Program-made: the position numbers and the translations under genes
Part shown: positions 33,660 through 44,144 of the stretch, in pieces
How the letters are laid out: each line of letters starts with the position of its first letter
How positions within the stretch are numbered: position 1 is the stretch's first letter
Notes under the pieces: generated by a model
Seen by the model: only the letters and a program-made list of their open reading frames with translations
What the model was told of the DNA's origin: nothing
Database searches by the model: none
NCBI RefSeq assembly: GCF_030272615.1
Contig: NC_081407.1
Coordinates: 436,760,230-436,824,229, forward strand
Origin: Cryptomeria japonica
Lineage: Eukaryota; Streptophyta; Pinopsida; Cupressales; Cupressaceae
Length of the DNA: 64,000 nt
Direction: 5' to 3'

Positions 33660-33669
33660 TAAACTACCT

Positions 33670-34249
33670 AGAGAAGACATGATCATAGTCACACAAGCGT
33701 GATAAAATATCCCCCTCACAAATATTCTAAAGAATATTATTATTATGAATTTCCTCACAAGAGGAAGGATCAGTTATGCACCTATTACCTCCCATGTTGT
33801 ACATGTCTTTAGATAAGAAATGATGGAGCCAAAGTATAAAATGGAAAGCAAAGGTCACCCTTAACCCAAAGAAAAGAAACATAATAAAACAATAGAATAA
33901 TATGTTTAGCAAAAAAGGCTTTAAGGCCACTCAATTTGAAAGAAATAAAAAACGCATACTCTTCCTAGAATGTCACATGAAAAATAAGAGGTGAACTCCA
34001 AATTTTTTATAAAATTGATAGGTAAATTGTCATTGCCAGTTATGATGGGGAAATTCTACTCTAACCTTAATATCATAGGACTAAATTAAAGCCTTAAGAT
34101 AGCCTATAAGAATCGTAGGGAAGAGAGGACTCACAAATAAAATCTAACCATAAAGCCTTATATTGTCATTGTTGGGGTGATAATATGAAGCATGATTACT
34201 CTTCAACAAGTTTCCACTAACAAGAATGTAGTTAAAATTGGCATGGAAC
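33670..34249. other. Spacer between copia and LINE remnant
   Basis: No recognised coding sequence. It may hold the 3' tail of the minus-strand LINE or the rest of the interrupted gypsy, but neither could be confirmed. Confidence 0.35.
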
Positions 34250-36260
34250 CCAACAACAAATATCATAAAAGGGGTAACCATCAACCCCTACAACAAAAAA
34301 TGTAAGTATTTGCTCTAGTTTCAAAATCATGGATAAAAGGGGGTACAAAAAATGGGAGGATAGAAATACTATCCCAATGACACCAACCTTTAGCATGATG
34401 CCAATATTTTATAGTGTATCTACCACTTGGTTGTCTCCATGAAAAATGCACATTTAGCATCAAAATGAGAGAAAGTTTTGAAAATCCCTTAGATATCATT
34501 GGTAAAGTTCCAAATATTTCATCTTGGTCTAGAACATCTATTTATAACATTAATGATGAGTTTAGAGTCCCCTTTAGCTAAAATATAGAAAATCTCATTG
34601 ACTGAGCTAATTAACCTCCTTGATGGCTACAACTACTTCTACTTCATTGTTGGATTTGATACCAAGTACTAAAATATGCATAAATATGCAACCATAAGGT
34701 CACATGTATTTGATCTAATGGTTCCACTAAAACCAACCATCCTAGTTCCTTTTATAAGCACCATCAAATTTTACTTTAACCCAACCCATGGGTAGAGGGT
34801 ATTGATGTGTACATTTTTTGAGGTTCATCTTGTGAGTGTCAGTGTTATTAATATTCTTACTAATGTCATTATTCTAACAATTATAATCTCACGGGTTAGG
34901 GGGAAAATAAAATTTCTCAATAATAGCATGATTCGCATTCTCCACCAAAGTTCTAACAATAAAATGAAACACCTCATTCATAGTTTGAGTTAAGTATTTG
35001 AATATTTGTTTATTTATTTCCTTCTAGATTCTCCATACAAGGTGAGGGGGTGCCTAGGACCACACTTCTTTCATAACCAAATGATAGAAAGGAAAATATC
35101 AACTATTCATACAATCCCAACCATAGAACAATGTATAACCCAATAAATTGTGAAATTTTGATTTTTTTCCCAAGAAAGTCTAGAGTAATCATGATGAAAG
35201 AGGAGTTATTCAATAGTTTCTTCCTTCGTAAGGCTCAAGACACATTTGTGGGGTAACTGGAACCCTCTTTTCCATAAGTTATCGTAGGTGAGAATTTTAT
35301 TATGTACAACAATCCACCAAAAGAAATTTATCTTAGGTAACCGTCTATTGTTCTGAATCCTCTTCTCGAAGTTAACATTAGTGGCAGGGTTCAATAATAG
35401 TGAATAAGTACTAGAAAAAATCTCCTTAGAATTTAAATTTTGTAGGGGTCCATCTTCACTTTGAAAGATAGGAAGCTTGAAGAGTGTCAAACAACGCTAC
35501 AAATTGGAGGTAGTAACAACCATTCTTTCATCAACATTTAGGTAGTACAAAATGGTTTTATAAAAATGTTACCATGTCTCTCCATATAATCACTCACAAA
35601 GGTACCAAAAACATTGGTAAGGGGAGCCTATTTTCAAAATAAGTGGTGGGAGTTTATTGAGGACTTATCTAGCTAACAATATTTCAAAAACGAACTCAAA
35701 GACCATTTCCATTCCCCAATGGATAACCTTTTGAAGGAGAATTCTATCCTATATAACATTGTTCCAAATAAAAATCCTTTGGGGGATGTCATCAACAATT
35801 AGGAAGAGGTTTACATCCCTCCCACATAGATATTTATCTTTAATGATGTCAACCCAGTCATTACTCTCCATTAGCAACCCCATCTAATCCTAGCTAGTAA
35901 GGCCTATTCAGTAAGATGAATCTTCCTAAGACCCAACTTGCCATCACCTTTGGGCATGTATACCTTGTCCCAATTAACAAGAACAAACTGTATATTTCTC
36001 TCTTCAAAATTAGACTAGAGAAATCTTTTCTAGATCCATTCAAGTTTCTTAGTAGTATATTTAAGAGTTTTAAACAAATAAAGGAATTAGATGGGCATGC
36101 CCAAAAGGAAATCTTTAAGAAGTTATAATTTCTTAGCATGACTTAGTAAATTTTCTTTCCAACCCACCAATTTGTGTACACACTCTCTAAACTCATTCCA
36201 ATTTAAATGTTGAATTCCCTTGACTTAAAGAGGTAGCCCCAAGTAAAAAATTGATAATTG
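34250..36260 (-). pseudogene. LINE remnant: RT C-terminal region, zinc-binding domain and RNase H
   Basis: Reading the minus strand from high to low coordinates: WDKVYMPKGDGKLGLRKIHL at about 35980-35920, a hallmark of the LINE region after RT. Then LPKINFFWWIVVHNKILTYD and LWKRGFQLPHKC at about 35340-35250, the zinc-binding region found at the end of plant LINE RTs. Then an RNase H-like tail with NNEVEVVVAIKEV at about 34650-34610 and IFHGDNQVVDTL-NIG at about 34440-34400, matching the RE-N--AD-LAN-G end of LINE RNase H. Multiple stops and frameshifts make it dead. It belongs to the same general class as the plus-strand LINE at 37.1 kb. Confidence 0.7.
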
Positions 36261-37118
36261 AGCAAAAAAACAATTCAACATCAAAGTAATTTTCTATTGT
36301 AAATATTTAAGTATTGAAGAGATACAAGCTACTTGTCTCCTTCTATTAACTGTTGAACTCTATACTTTTTGTCTAGACTCGCTATAAACCCTTCCTTGCA
36401 TATAGACAAAAAGAGAAAATTAGCTCCCTTCCATATTAACTTAGCTCTGTTCACTATAGAGCATATATGTTCCACTTGAAATAATAAGTTTTGGCATTGT
36501 TAGCTACTTAAGTTTGGATTAGACTAAATGCTTATCAACTTGATGACCATAAATGTGCCTAATAAAATGAGAATGATAGAGATGGCAGCTTAGAGGTTAG
36601 TTTGAGTGAGTAAATGGTATTAAGTCAAAGTACCTTCAATTAATCAGTAAATATTTGTATTTCCTATGGAATATTAAATTTGCACAGACATTGAAGAGAA
36701 AGTTCATGGAAGATAGGTTATGAGTGATTTTTTAGGACATGATAGCATGGTTTGAACAAGTTGATAGTTGATTGTCACATCCTATTTTGATTAGATCAAA
36801 TTGTTGACATTAAATATTTAAAATTTTAGATGTGTTGATTTAAAAGAATTAATTTTGAACAATCAAAATTATTATGATAAGTATAATTTTGATTTGATTT
36901 TATAGGTAATCATGTAAATTAATGTTTTAATCTTGTTTTCATGAATGCGACACGATACAAAAAAAATAGAACATCATTGAAGAGAAAGTTTTTTAACATC
37001 TTAAAAGTGAATAGTTATGATGGGATGCACACAATCGTTTAGAAATTATTAAATGTCTTCTAATTATCTAGATAGTTGTATATACATTTCTTATTTTAAA
37101 TGCTCGCAAGAAAAGAAG
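36261..37118. other. Spacer without recognised feature
   Basis: AT-rich, no coding or element signal on either strand. It ends where the LINE target duplication starts. Confidence 0.5.
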
Positions 37119-37138
37119 AAAACTTAGACTCTATGCTA

Positions 37139-37900
37139 GAAGATATCCCAATTGGATCCAATATCCAGAAAAATATGTCTAGAACAAGAGATCTAATTGC
37201 CAAAGGTGTGAAATGGAAGGTGGGGAAAGGGAACCCTTATCAAATTCTAGGAAGACTCCTGGTTGCTCAAGTCCCCTTTGAGTGAAAGTCTTGAGTGGAG
37301 TAGATTTTAGAACCAGTGCAAGGAAAAATATGGCTCTATGGTGGGTGACTACTAGAAAGATGGGCAATGGAAGGATTTATCTCAAGTTGATCCTTCCTTA
37401 GGAAGTCTGAACAAAATAATGAACTCCATGGTGGTGGTGGAAGATGAAGATAAATTAATCTGGAAACTCACAGCAAATGGTAAATTTACTATGGCCTCTC
37501 TTTATTATCAATAGTTTCTAAAATGGAGAGTCCTTGTTGGGCTAAGGCTTGGGTGAAAGGCCTAACCCCTAAAATTAATATTTTCTTCTGGACAACCCTT
37601 CAAGATAAAATTCTAACTATTGATAACCTTAGAAAAAGAGGTATGTGTATGCCTAGTGTTTGTTTTATTTGTATGCAAAATGAGGAGACCATCAACCACC
37701 TGCTCTTTCATTGTCCCTTCTTTGCTACTGTTTAGGGAAGATGTCTGGATCACTTCAATATCAGTTGGAGTTTCTTGGAATCAGTTCAAGAGGTTTTTAA
37801 TTCTTGGTAGCACCCATCAAGGAATAAGTCTATTATTTTGTTGTGGAAATTGGCTTTACCCCGTATGTGCTGGGGTATATGAAAAGAGAGAAACGAAAGA
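37139..37900 (+). pseudogene. LINE RT C-terminal and zinc-binding region
   Basis: From the truncation point the frame reads LIAKGVKWKVGKGNP, the usual phrase after LINE RT. At about 37455-37500 come WKLTANGKFTMASLYYQ and at 37553-37735 the zinc-binding region: LTPKINIFFWTTLQDKILTI, LRKRGMCMPSVCFIC and EETINHLLFHCPFF. The Cys/His spacing C-x4-C-x2-C, then H-x3-H-C, is preserved. Stops at 37283 and 37512, and frame changes near 37500 and 37740, show decay. Confidence 0.85.
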
Positions 37901-38530
37901 GTGTTCAGAGAGAAGGTGTCTAAGGCTCAAATTGTGTTTGAGAAAATAAAAAGAAACATATTGGAAAATATTAATATCATAGGTGGTATTGCTAATCCTC
38001 AAGACAAGGATGATCAAATAATCTTCAAGAAGTGGAGATTAAAAGGACATGATCACTTTCAGACTAATCCTAGTTTTGTGGGATGTGGTGTGGTCCTAAG
38101 GGACGAACAGGGAAAATGCAAAATTATTAAATGCATACCTATAGGAAATTAGACTAATCATGTTGTTGAGGCTATGGCAGCTTATCATGGGATGGTCCTA
38201 GCAAAGGAAGCCAACTACACTAGAGTCTGGTGTGAAGGAGACTCATTGAATATAATAAACTGTTTGAACAAGGAGTTCCTGCCATCTTGGTCAATAAACA
38301 ATGCTATTAAAGCAATGAAGAAAATAAGTGATACATTTGAAATGTGTGTTTTCACACACGTGTACAGGGAAGCAAATTCGTGTGCTGACTGGGCCACCAA
38401 CCTGGCCTATCAAACGGAGGAAATAATTGCTATTAATGGTGAGAGTGAACTTGCATGTGAAGCGAAATCCTTGCTCGATCTGGACCATATCCAGACGAGG
38501 CAACATGGCACCATCAACCATAATTTCTAA
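37901..38530 (+). pseudogene. LINE RNase H domain
   Basis: An RNase H-like fold of plant LINEs is readable in two pieces in one frame separated by a stop at about 38150: SFVGCGVVLRDEQGKCKI, then VVEAMAAYHGMVLAKEANY (catalytic Glu), VWCEGDSLNIINCLN (catalytic Asp) and FTHVYREANSCADWATNLAY (C-terminal Asp). The domain would degrade RNA in RNA:DNA hybrids during retrotransposition. It ends at a TAA at 38528-38530. The next ORF continues in the same reading frame directly after this stop. Confidence 0.85.
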
Positions 38531-40336
38531 ATGCTTCTTCCACTTATTTCGATGCAGGTTTACAATGACGGTGATGAGCATTTATATAAGTATCTTTTCA
38601 TAATTGCTTGGCATGAATTCAGGGTTGTTTTTCAAGGCAACTACAGAAACCAGAGAAGAAGAATCAGAGCCGAGAGAAGGACATTCAGTAATTGCAAAGG
38701 AAAAATGGGAGGGAACAAAAAAAGGTTTGAACCTACCTCTTGTTCAGAATGGAGGAAGAATAGAGAGGTTTGGGAAATTCTTCAGGAGGGGGGTCTAAGT
38801 GTGTTTATGGAGAGGTTTAGTGGGAAAGATCCAACAGTCACTAAACACTTTATCAAGAATTGGAAGAATGGCAAAGTTTTGGTGGGGACCCAGATAATGA
38901 CTATGGATGAGGAGATTATTGTTGAAGCCACGGGGATGATGACAGAGGGCATGGAATTCTATAGAGATCGTAGCATCTCTGATAAGGCAGGGGACAAATT
39001 TCCTGTCATGGAAGGTGAGAAGAAGAAAATGGTGAAGGTAGACAACTCTTATCACTCCCCAAAATGTATATGCAGGCCATGGAGGTTTGTTTTGTTTGCT
39101 ACAATTACCTATATAACGTTGGATGGTAGGTTTACGAGAGCTTATGGGAACCACTTTGTATTGCTCAACCATTTTCGCCACGGGGAAAAGATAAGCCTGC
39201 CATATTATCTTGCATGTTCCATGGACCATACTATCAAAGAGATACAGAAAGATCCCAAGGGCGACCATGCTCTTCATCAGGGTCTTATGGCTCTTGTGTA
39301 TAAAGTGTTGAAAGGGAAATGCATTGAAAAACCTATTAAAGGTAAAAATGTAAGGGATGAGGACACGGAGAGTGAGGTTAGTGGTTTTAACTTTGACTCG
39401 AAGACTAAAGGCGAGTCGGAGGAGCTAAGTAAAAAGGGGAGGAACAAGGGAAAGAGGAAGAGGATAGTGGTGGATTCAGATATTTTAGAGTCTGAGGTCG
39501 AGTCCTTCGAAGTCAAATTCATCAAAAACAAGAAAGGGAAAGGAACCAGAAAGCAAACCCAGAGGAAGAAGAACATCTGCAGAGGAGGTAACAAAGATAT
39601 TAATCAAATTTTGATTGATTATGATGAGGAGGCAGAGGAGTATAAAAATGATAATGGGCAGGATAAGGAGGGGGATGACATCCCGGTTGTGGGCAACAAT
39701 GAGGATTTGAATACTCAAGGTCTGCAGAAAGAGGATAAAGAGGACAAAAGGGGCAAATCTAGTGATTGTGTCGGATAAAATGAGGGTATTAAGGGTTTTT
39801 GTGATACCGTCAGCACAATGGTGAAAGACATAGGCAACCTAAAGAAGGATATGAATGTTGTCAAAAGAGCCACGATAGGCAACAAACCTCTGTCTGAAAA
39901 TGTCAAAAAATTGGCGGTGGCAATTAATAATGTTGAAGCCATTGAAAGCATGGTGAGTAAAATTATTGCAACTGAAAAAAAGGTTAAGGAGATGGAAGAA
40001 AATAAGGAGGTGAAAGGGATGGAAATTGCTATGAACAATCTGAGCAGTAGAGTTGACAGGATGGAACTCACAGTAAAGAAGATAGTTGAACAAAACTTCC
40101 AAATCCTCAAAGCCTCGGTGGACAACATGAACATTTTGATTAACAGGTTTGATAACATCAAAGATAAAGAGGGCGACAAGGATCAACTGGACAAAAAAGG
40201 TCACGAGAAGAGGACTAGAGCCAATACTAAGAATAAGGGCGACATCAAGGGTTGAGAGCTGGATGATTTAAAGACCTTTGTGAACAACATGAAGCAGATG
40301 GTGATCCACGCTGAAGATATCATGAAAAATATCTAG
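38531..40336 (+). CDS. Extra LINE-borne ORF: transposon-associated plant protein with charged linker and coiled coil
   Basis: Open from 38531 to 39778 (415 codons); a plausible start is the ATG at 38705 (MGGNKKRFEPTSCSEWRKN). The same frame continues past a TAA at 39776 and a TGA at 40253 to a TAG at 40334, about 543 codons from 38705. The N-terminal ~200 residues look globular (FMERFSGKDPTVTKHFIKNW, EEIIVEATGMMTEGMEFYRD, ISLPYYLACSMDHTI). They resemble, from memory, a repetitive protein family common in gymnosperm and moss retroelements; no catalytic motif is seen. Then come a Lys/Glu-rich, probably disordered stretch (about residues 220-357) and a heptad-rich coiled coil (VKKLAVAINNVEAIESMVSK, MNNLSSRVDRMELTVKKIVE). 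By layout it could be a gag/ORF1-like RNA-binding partner; this is inference. It lies wholly inside the LINE target duplication. Confidence 0.6.
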
Positions 40337-40552
40337 TTGTCTCAGTCTCAGTCACTGTCTTTGTGTTGTCTTTTTGCTTTTCTTTCGTTGTCTTTTTGTG
40401 GTTCTTTATGTTATGTGTGTTGAGATCCCTTTTTGTTCAGATGGGATCAGTTTTTGTTATTGAAGTAATTAGGGATGGTTATTTCTAGCTCTTTTGCTCT
40501 CCTGATATGTAAAAGGTTCGGGTTCCTTTCAAAAACCTGTTTTTACTTAATC
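40337..40552 (+). other. LINE 3' untranslated tail
   Basis: T-rich sequence with TTGTCTTTTTG-type phrases, ending TTCGGGTTCCTTTCAAAAAC then CTGTTTTTACTTAATC. A GGTTCC-TTTCAAAA-CCTGTTTTACTTAAT-like terminus fits a LINE 3' end recognised by its own RT. It immediately precedes the 3' copy of the target duplication. Confidence 0.65.
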
Positions 40553-40572
40553 AAAACTTAGACTCTATGCTA

Positions 40573-41043
40573 TCAGTAATGCCAAATGATTCATGTCAGT
40601 AGTGCCAGACTCCATACATGATTATTTAAATTCTGAATCAATGACAGTTATGGACACAAATATAAAATCCTGATAGTCTAAATACCACCCTACTAAATCG
40701 AGGAAAATGAATCACCTATCACTTGGAATGGAATCATATGCAATGGCTCTCCTTTCATTTCATACTGTTTATATTGAGAATAGATTTTTGATTACAAGGT
40801 TCCCACTATTAATCTTTCTACAATTATATTTTATCTGTGTGTTTTGCATGCAATTATCTTGAGAGTTTGGATTGAATTGAAATGCTTTTTTGTGTGTGGG
40901 TTTGGAATGCAGTGGCTCAAGAAATGGCGAAATAAAGCATTAGGTAAGGTCAAAGAAGGTGAATAATTTGATGATTTCATAATCAATCTTAGTCCAAATT
41001 ACTTGGGGAAAAATTTAGTTTGATTCTTGTCGTTGGTATGCAG
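40573..41043. other. Spacer, possibly intronic
   Basis: No clear coding sequence. AATGCAG at 40907-40913 and GTAAGG at about 40944 look like splice sites around a 31-bp piece, but its only open frame does not join in phase to the exon-like stretch at 41044. The signal is weak. Confidence 0.3.
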
Positions 41044-41639
41044 AATTGATGTAGTTGGCATTTATCCCAGTGCTTTTACTGTTGGGAAGAAGCCAATTTT
41101 AGAAATTTGTATTGGAGATTCCTTGCTTCCCTGTTCAAAGGAGGAGGCCTTAACAAACACTATTTATTTTACCATATTTCAAAAAAATTTATTACCTGGG
41201 CACTATTGTAAGCTCCTTTTCTTAGCTTTAGAAATAGCATTAAGGCATACCTTGGCCAGAGATGAGTGTTGGTACCTGTGAAGCCCAATCACCATAATTG
41301 TTTTCTTTGACAGCAACCGCTACCTCTTAATCTTTAGTCTTCTTGATGAGACCTCATCTTCCTTCATGGGTCATGTTCTTTATGCTCTTTTCTTTGGAGA
41401 TTGCGTGTAGAAAAGATATATTTGTGATGCACAAACTGATGAAGATTAATAAGTGGAACAGATTTAATACAAAATCCCTTGCTTTGAGAGTGGAAGTAGT
41501 CTATTGGTGAACCGCTATAAAAATTTATGTGTTCTTTTTGTTTGTGTTTTTGTTGTCTTTCAAACTGTTAATTAATTTTTTCTATCTTTCTTCCATTTAT
41601 TCTGCTATAATTCAACCAACAATTGGTATCAGAGCTTGG

Positions 41640-42091
41640 TGAAGAGGTTTGGTGTTGAAATGGTTCTCTAGAAATCGGTGAAGAATTTTCAAAGCATGGA
41701 TGATGCAAATAAATGGAAGATAGAGAAGTTCATAGGGCAGAACTTCAAATTGTGGAAGGTACACTTGTTCGCATTGGTAGGGAAAACCAAAGGATAAGGT
41801 TCAATGTCAGAGGAAAAGTGGGAGAAATTGGATAGGAAAGCAAGGGCCACTATTTTTCTTCATATGTCAAGCAATGTTCTTTTCAACGTTTCCGCTCAAA
41901 GGACTTCAAAAGAGCTATGGGATAAGCTCTTAGACATGTACGCAATGACGTCAACATCAAACAAGGTTTTTATCATGAAGAAGTTATACAATTTAAAAAT
42001 GAGAGAAAGTGGGATCATGTTGAATCACCTAAGAAATTCTTTTATTATGTTCTTTACCGAACAATTGGGAAGAAGTTATGATGGCAGTTAG
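41640..42091 (+). pseudogene. Copia gag fragment
   Basis: Copia gag landmarks are visible: FIGQNFKLWKVHLFALV, RKARATIFLHMSSNVLFNV, TSKELWDKLLDMYAM and VFIMKKLYNLKMRE. A stop after TKG near 41795 and the end at 42091 break it. The part that would hold the zinc knuckle is absent because of the internal deletion. Confidence 0.8.
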
Positions 42092-42099
42092 CGCTTCAG

Positions 42100-43676
42100 T
42101 GGCTACCAAAAGAAAACTAAATTTGATGATTATGAGTTATTTCTCTTCAATCAGTCAAAGCCTACAACTTTTAAACAAGCTTGCAAAGATGAAAATTCAG
42201 TGAAATGGATGGAGGCAATGCAAGATGAAATGGAGTCTTTGAAGATAAATGATACATGGGATTTCATTACCCTTCCGTCAAATTGAAAACCACTCAAGAA
42301 TAAAAGGGTTTATTGACTGAAAGAAGAAGATGGAGGTAGTAAATGCTATAGGGCCAGATTGGTTGTGAAAGGTTTTGATCAGAAAAAGGGGATTGATTTC
42401 AATGAAATTTTCTCACCAGTTGTTAAGATGACAACTATTTGTGTTGTTTTGGGCATGGCAGTTGTATGGGATCTTGAGCTTGAGCAACTTGATGTCAAAT
42501 TAGTGTTTCTTCATGGAGATATTGATGAAGAGTTATATATGGAGCAACCTGAAGGTTTCATTAAACATGGTCAGGAATATCTGTATTGCAAATAGAAGCG
42601 GAGTTTGTATGGGCTCAAGAAAGCCCCAAGGTAGTGGTACCTTAAATTCAATAGCTTCATGACCGTGCAACACTTTATTCATTGTGAATTAGACCCATGC
42701 GATTACTATAAGAAGTTTCCAAATGGTGAGTTTGTTATTGGCACTAGTATGAGGATAGTTCATGAATTGAATCAACTTTGGTTCAACGTTTTGTTATGAA
42801 AGATTTAGGGGCAGCAAAGAGGATTCTTGGGATGACAATAATTAGGGATAGACAAAAGAGAGAAACTAGATTATCTCAGGAGAAATATATTGCCAATATT
42901 TTAGATAGGTTCAATATGAAAAATGCCAAGTCTATTAGTAATCTATTGGCCGATCATTTTTGTTTATCCTCGGGTATGTGTCCAAAAACTCAAGATCAAG
43001 AACAAATGAAAGGTGTTATGTATTCATCAGTTGTTGGGAGTCTCATGTATGCCATGGTTTGTACCTGTCTGGATATTGCTCACGCAGTGGGAGTTGTGAG
43101 CAAATTTATGAGTAACCTGGGTAAATCTCACTGGAAGGCAATACAATGGATATTACAGTGCCTAAAAGGTACTTTCAATCATGTTTTATGTTTTGGAGGC
43201 AAGGATACTCAGCTGTGAGGTTATGTTGATTTGGATATGGCTAGAGATTTGGACAAACGAAGTTCTACTGATGATTATATGTTTACTTTTGTAGGGGCTA
43301 CAATCAGCTGGGTTTCAAGGTTGCAATAGGTCATTGCACTTTCTTCTACTAAGGCAGAATACATTGCTCTCACCAAAGGAGCAAAGGAGATGATATGGTT
43401 ACAGTGGTTATTGGGCGAATTGTGGTGTAAGCAATTTGTTTTCACTTTGTTTTGTGATAGCAATAGTGCCATTCACTTGGCCAAGGATTCTTCCTTTCAT
43501 AATAGGACAAAGCATATAGAACTGAGATATCATTTTATTTGACATGTTCTTGATGAAGGTAAGCTACAAGTGGAGAACATTGACATGAAAGTTAATTTTC
43601 CTGATGCGTTAACGAAGATAGTACCAAGAGAGAAGTTCGAATTTTGTAGAGCTTCTATTGACATTGTCAAAATGTG
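42100..43676 (+). pseudogene. Copia reverse transcriptase and RNase H
   Basis: It begins just before RT (FKQACKDENSVKWMEAMQDE, ESLKINDTWDF), then RARLVVKGFDQKKGIDFNEI, LEQLDVKLVFLHGDIDEELY with the first catalytic Asp, and RSLYGLKKAPR. The stretch with the YVDD loop (about 42735-42770) is damaged: only IGTSMRIVHELNQLW-like sequence remains. It resumes with FVMKDLGAAKRILGMTI. RNase H: VIALSSTKAEYIALTKGAKE, LFCDSNSAIHLAKDSSFHNR and a FPDALTKIVPREKFEFC end. Several in-frame stops are present (42284, 42593, 43216, 43327, 43541). Confidence 0.85.
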
Positions 43677-44144
43677 ACAATAGGCCTAAAGTGGGGGATA
43701 TCGATAAGTGGCTCTCTTCCAACATTGATTGGTCTTCAAGTGGGAGGTTGTTGGTACATGTGAAGCCCAATCACCATAAACTGTTTTCTTTGACAGTAAT
43801 TGCTGCCTCTTAATCTTTAGTCTTCTTGATGACCCCTTATCTTCCTTTGTGGGTCATGTTCTTTATGCTCTTTTCTTTGGAGACTGAGTGTAGAAAAGAT
43901 ATATTTGTGATGCACAAAGTTGTTGTAGATTGATGTATTGGAACAGATTTAATAAAAGGGAATCCCCTACTTTGAGAGTGCATGTAGCCTATTGGTGAAC
44001 CACTATAATAATTAATGTGTTCTTCTTGTTTGTGTTTTTTTTTTGTCTTTCAATTTGTTAATTAATTTTTGCTATCTTTCTTTCATTTATTTGCTATAAT
44101 TCAATCAACAATGAGATTATGCATGGTCATTGTCCTAAAAACGT

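Larger units (their letters stand above)
37119..40572 (+). mobile_element. 5'-truncated LINE insertion with exact 20-bp target duplication and an extra 3' ORF
   Basis: The sequence AAAACTTAGACTCTATGCTA occurs at 37119-37138 and again at 40553-40572 without mismatch, the classic long target-site duplication of target-primed reverse transcription. Between the copies (37139-40552, 3414 bp) lie, in order, the post-RT and zinc-binding region, RNase H, an additional ORF of about 540 codons, and a 3' untranslated tail ending CTTAATC followed by the A-rich repeat. No long poly(A) is present; the short A-run belongs to the duplication. Endonuclease and the catalytic RT domain are missing, so the copy was 5'-truncated on insertion. 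Confidence 0.9.
41267..44110 (+). mobile_element. Small copia deletion derivative, 2844 bp
   Basis: LTRs are at 41267-41621 (355 bp) and 43749-44110 (362 bp), both starting TGTTGGTAC and ending CAATCAACA or CAACCAACA. The exact target duplication ATGAG is at 41262-41266 and 44111-44115. A primer-binding site TGGTATCAGAGC follows the 5' LTR (41624-41635), and a purine-rich AAGTGGGAGGT precedes the 3' LTR. Inside are part of gag and then directly RT-RNase H; protease and integrase are gone. The LTRs differ at a few tens of positions, so the insertion is moderately old. It is not autonomous. Confidence 0.93.
41044..44144 (+). pseudogene. Exon-like open stretch of an unidentified host gene, split by copia
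   Basis: After an acceptor-like TTGGTATGCAG at 41033-41043, an open frame runs to 41266 (IDVVGIYPSAFTVGKKPILE, ICIGDSLLPCSKEEAL, LLFLALEIALRHTLARDE). The copia element with target duplication ATGAG interrupts it at 41267. Past the element the frame continues in phase for IMHGHCPKN and meets AAAAC-GTAAGT, a good splice donor, at 44139-44144. Acceptor, open frame and donor together suggest one exon of about 250 bp. The protein is not recognised. It may be a pseudogene fragment or an exon of a real gene whose other exons are outside recognition here. Confidence 0.4.

Noticed and set aside
38795-40204. Several minus-strand frames of 77-160 codons
   Set aside because: Antisense shadows of the LINE-borne ORF; hydrophobic bias comes from its Lys/Glu-rich codons.
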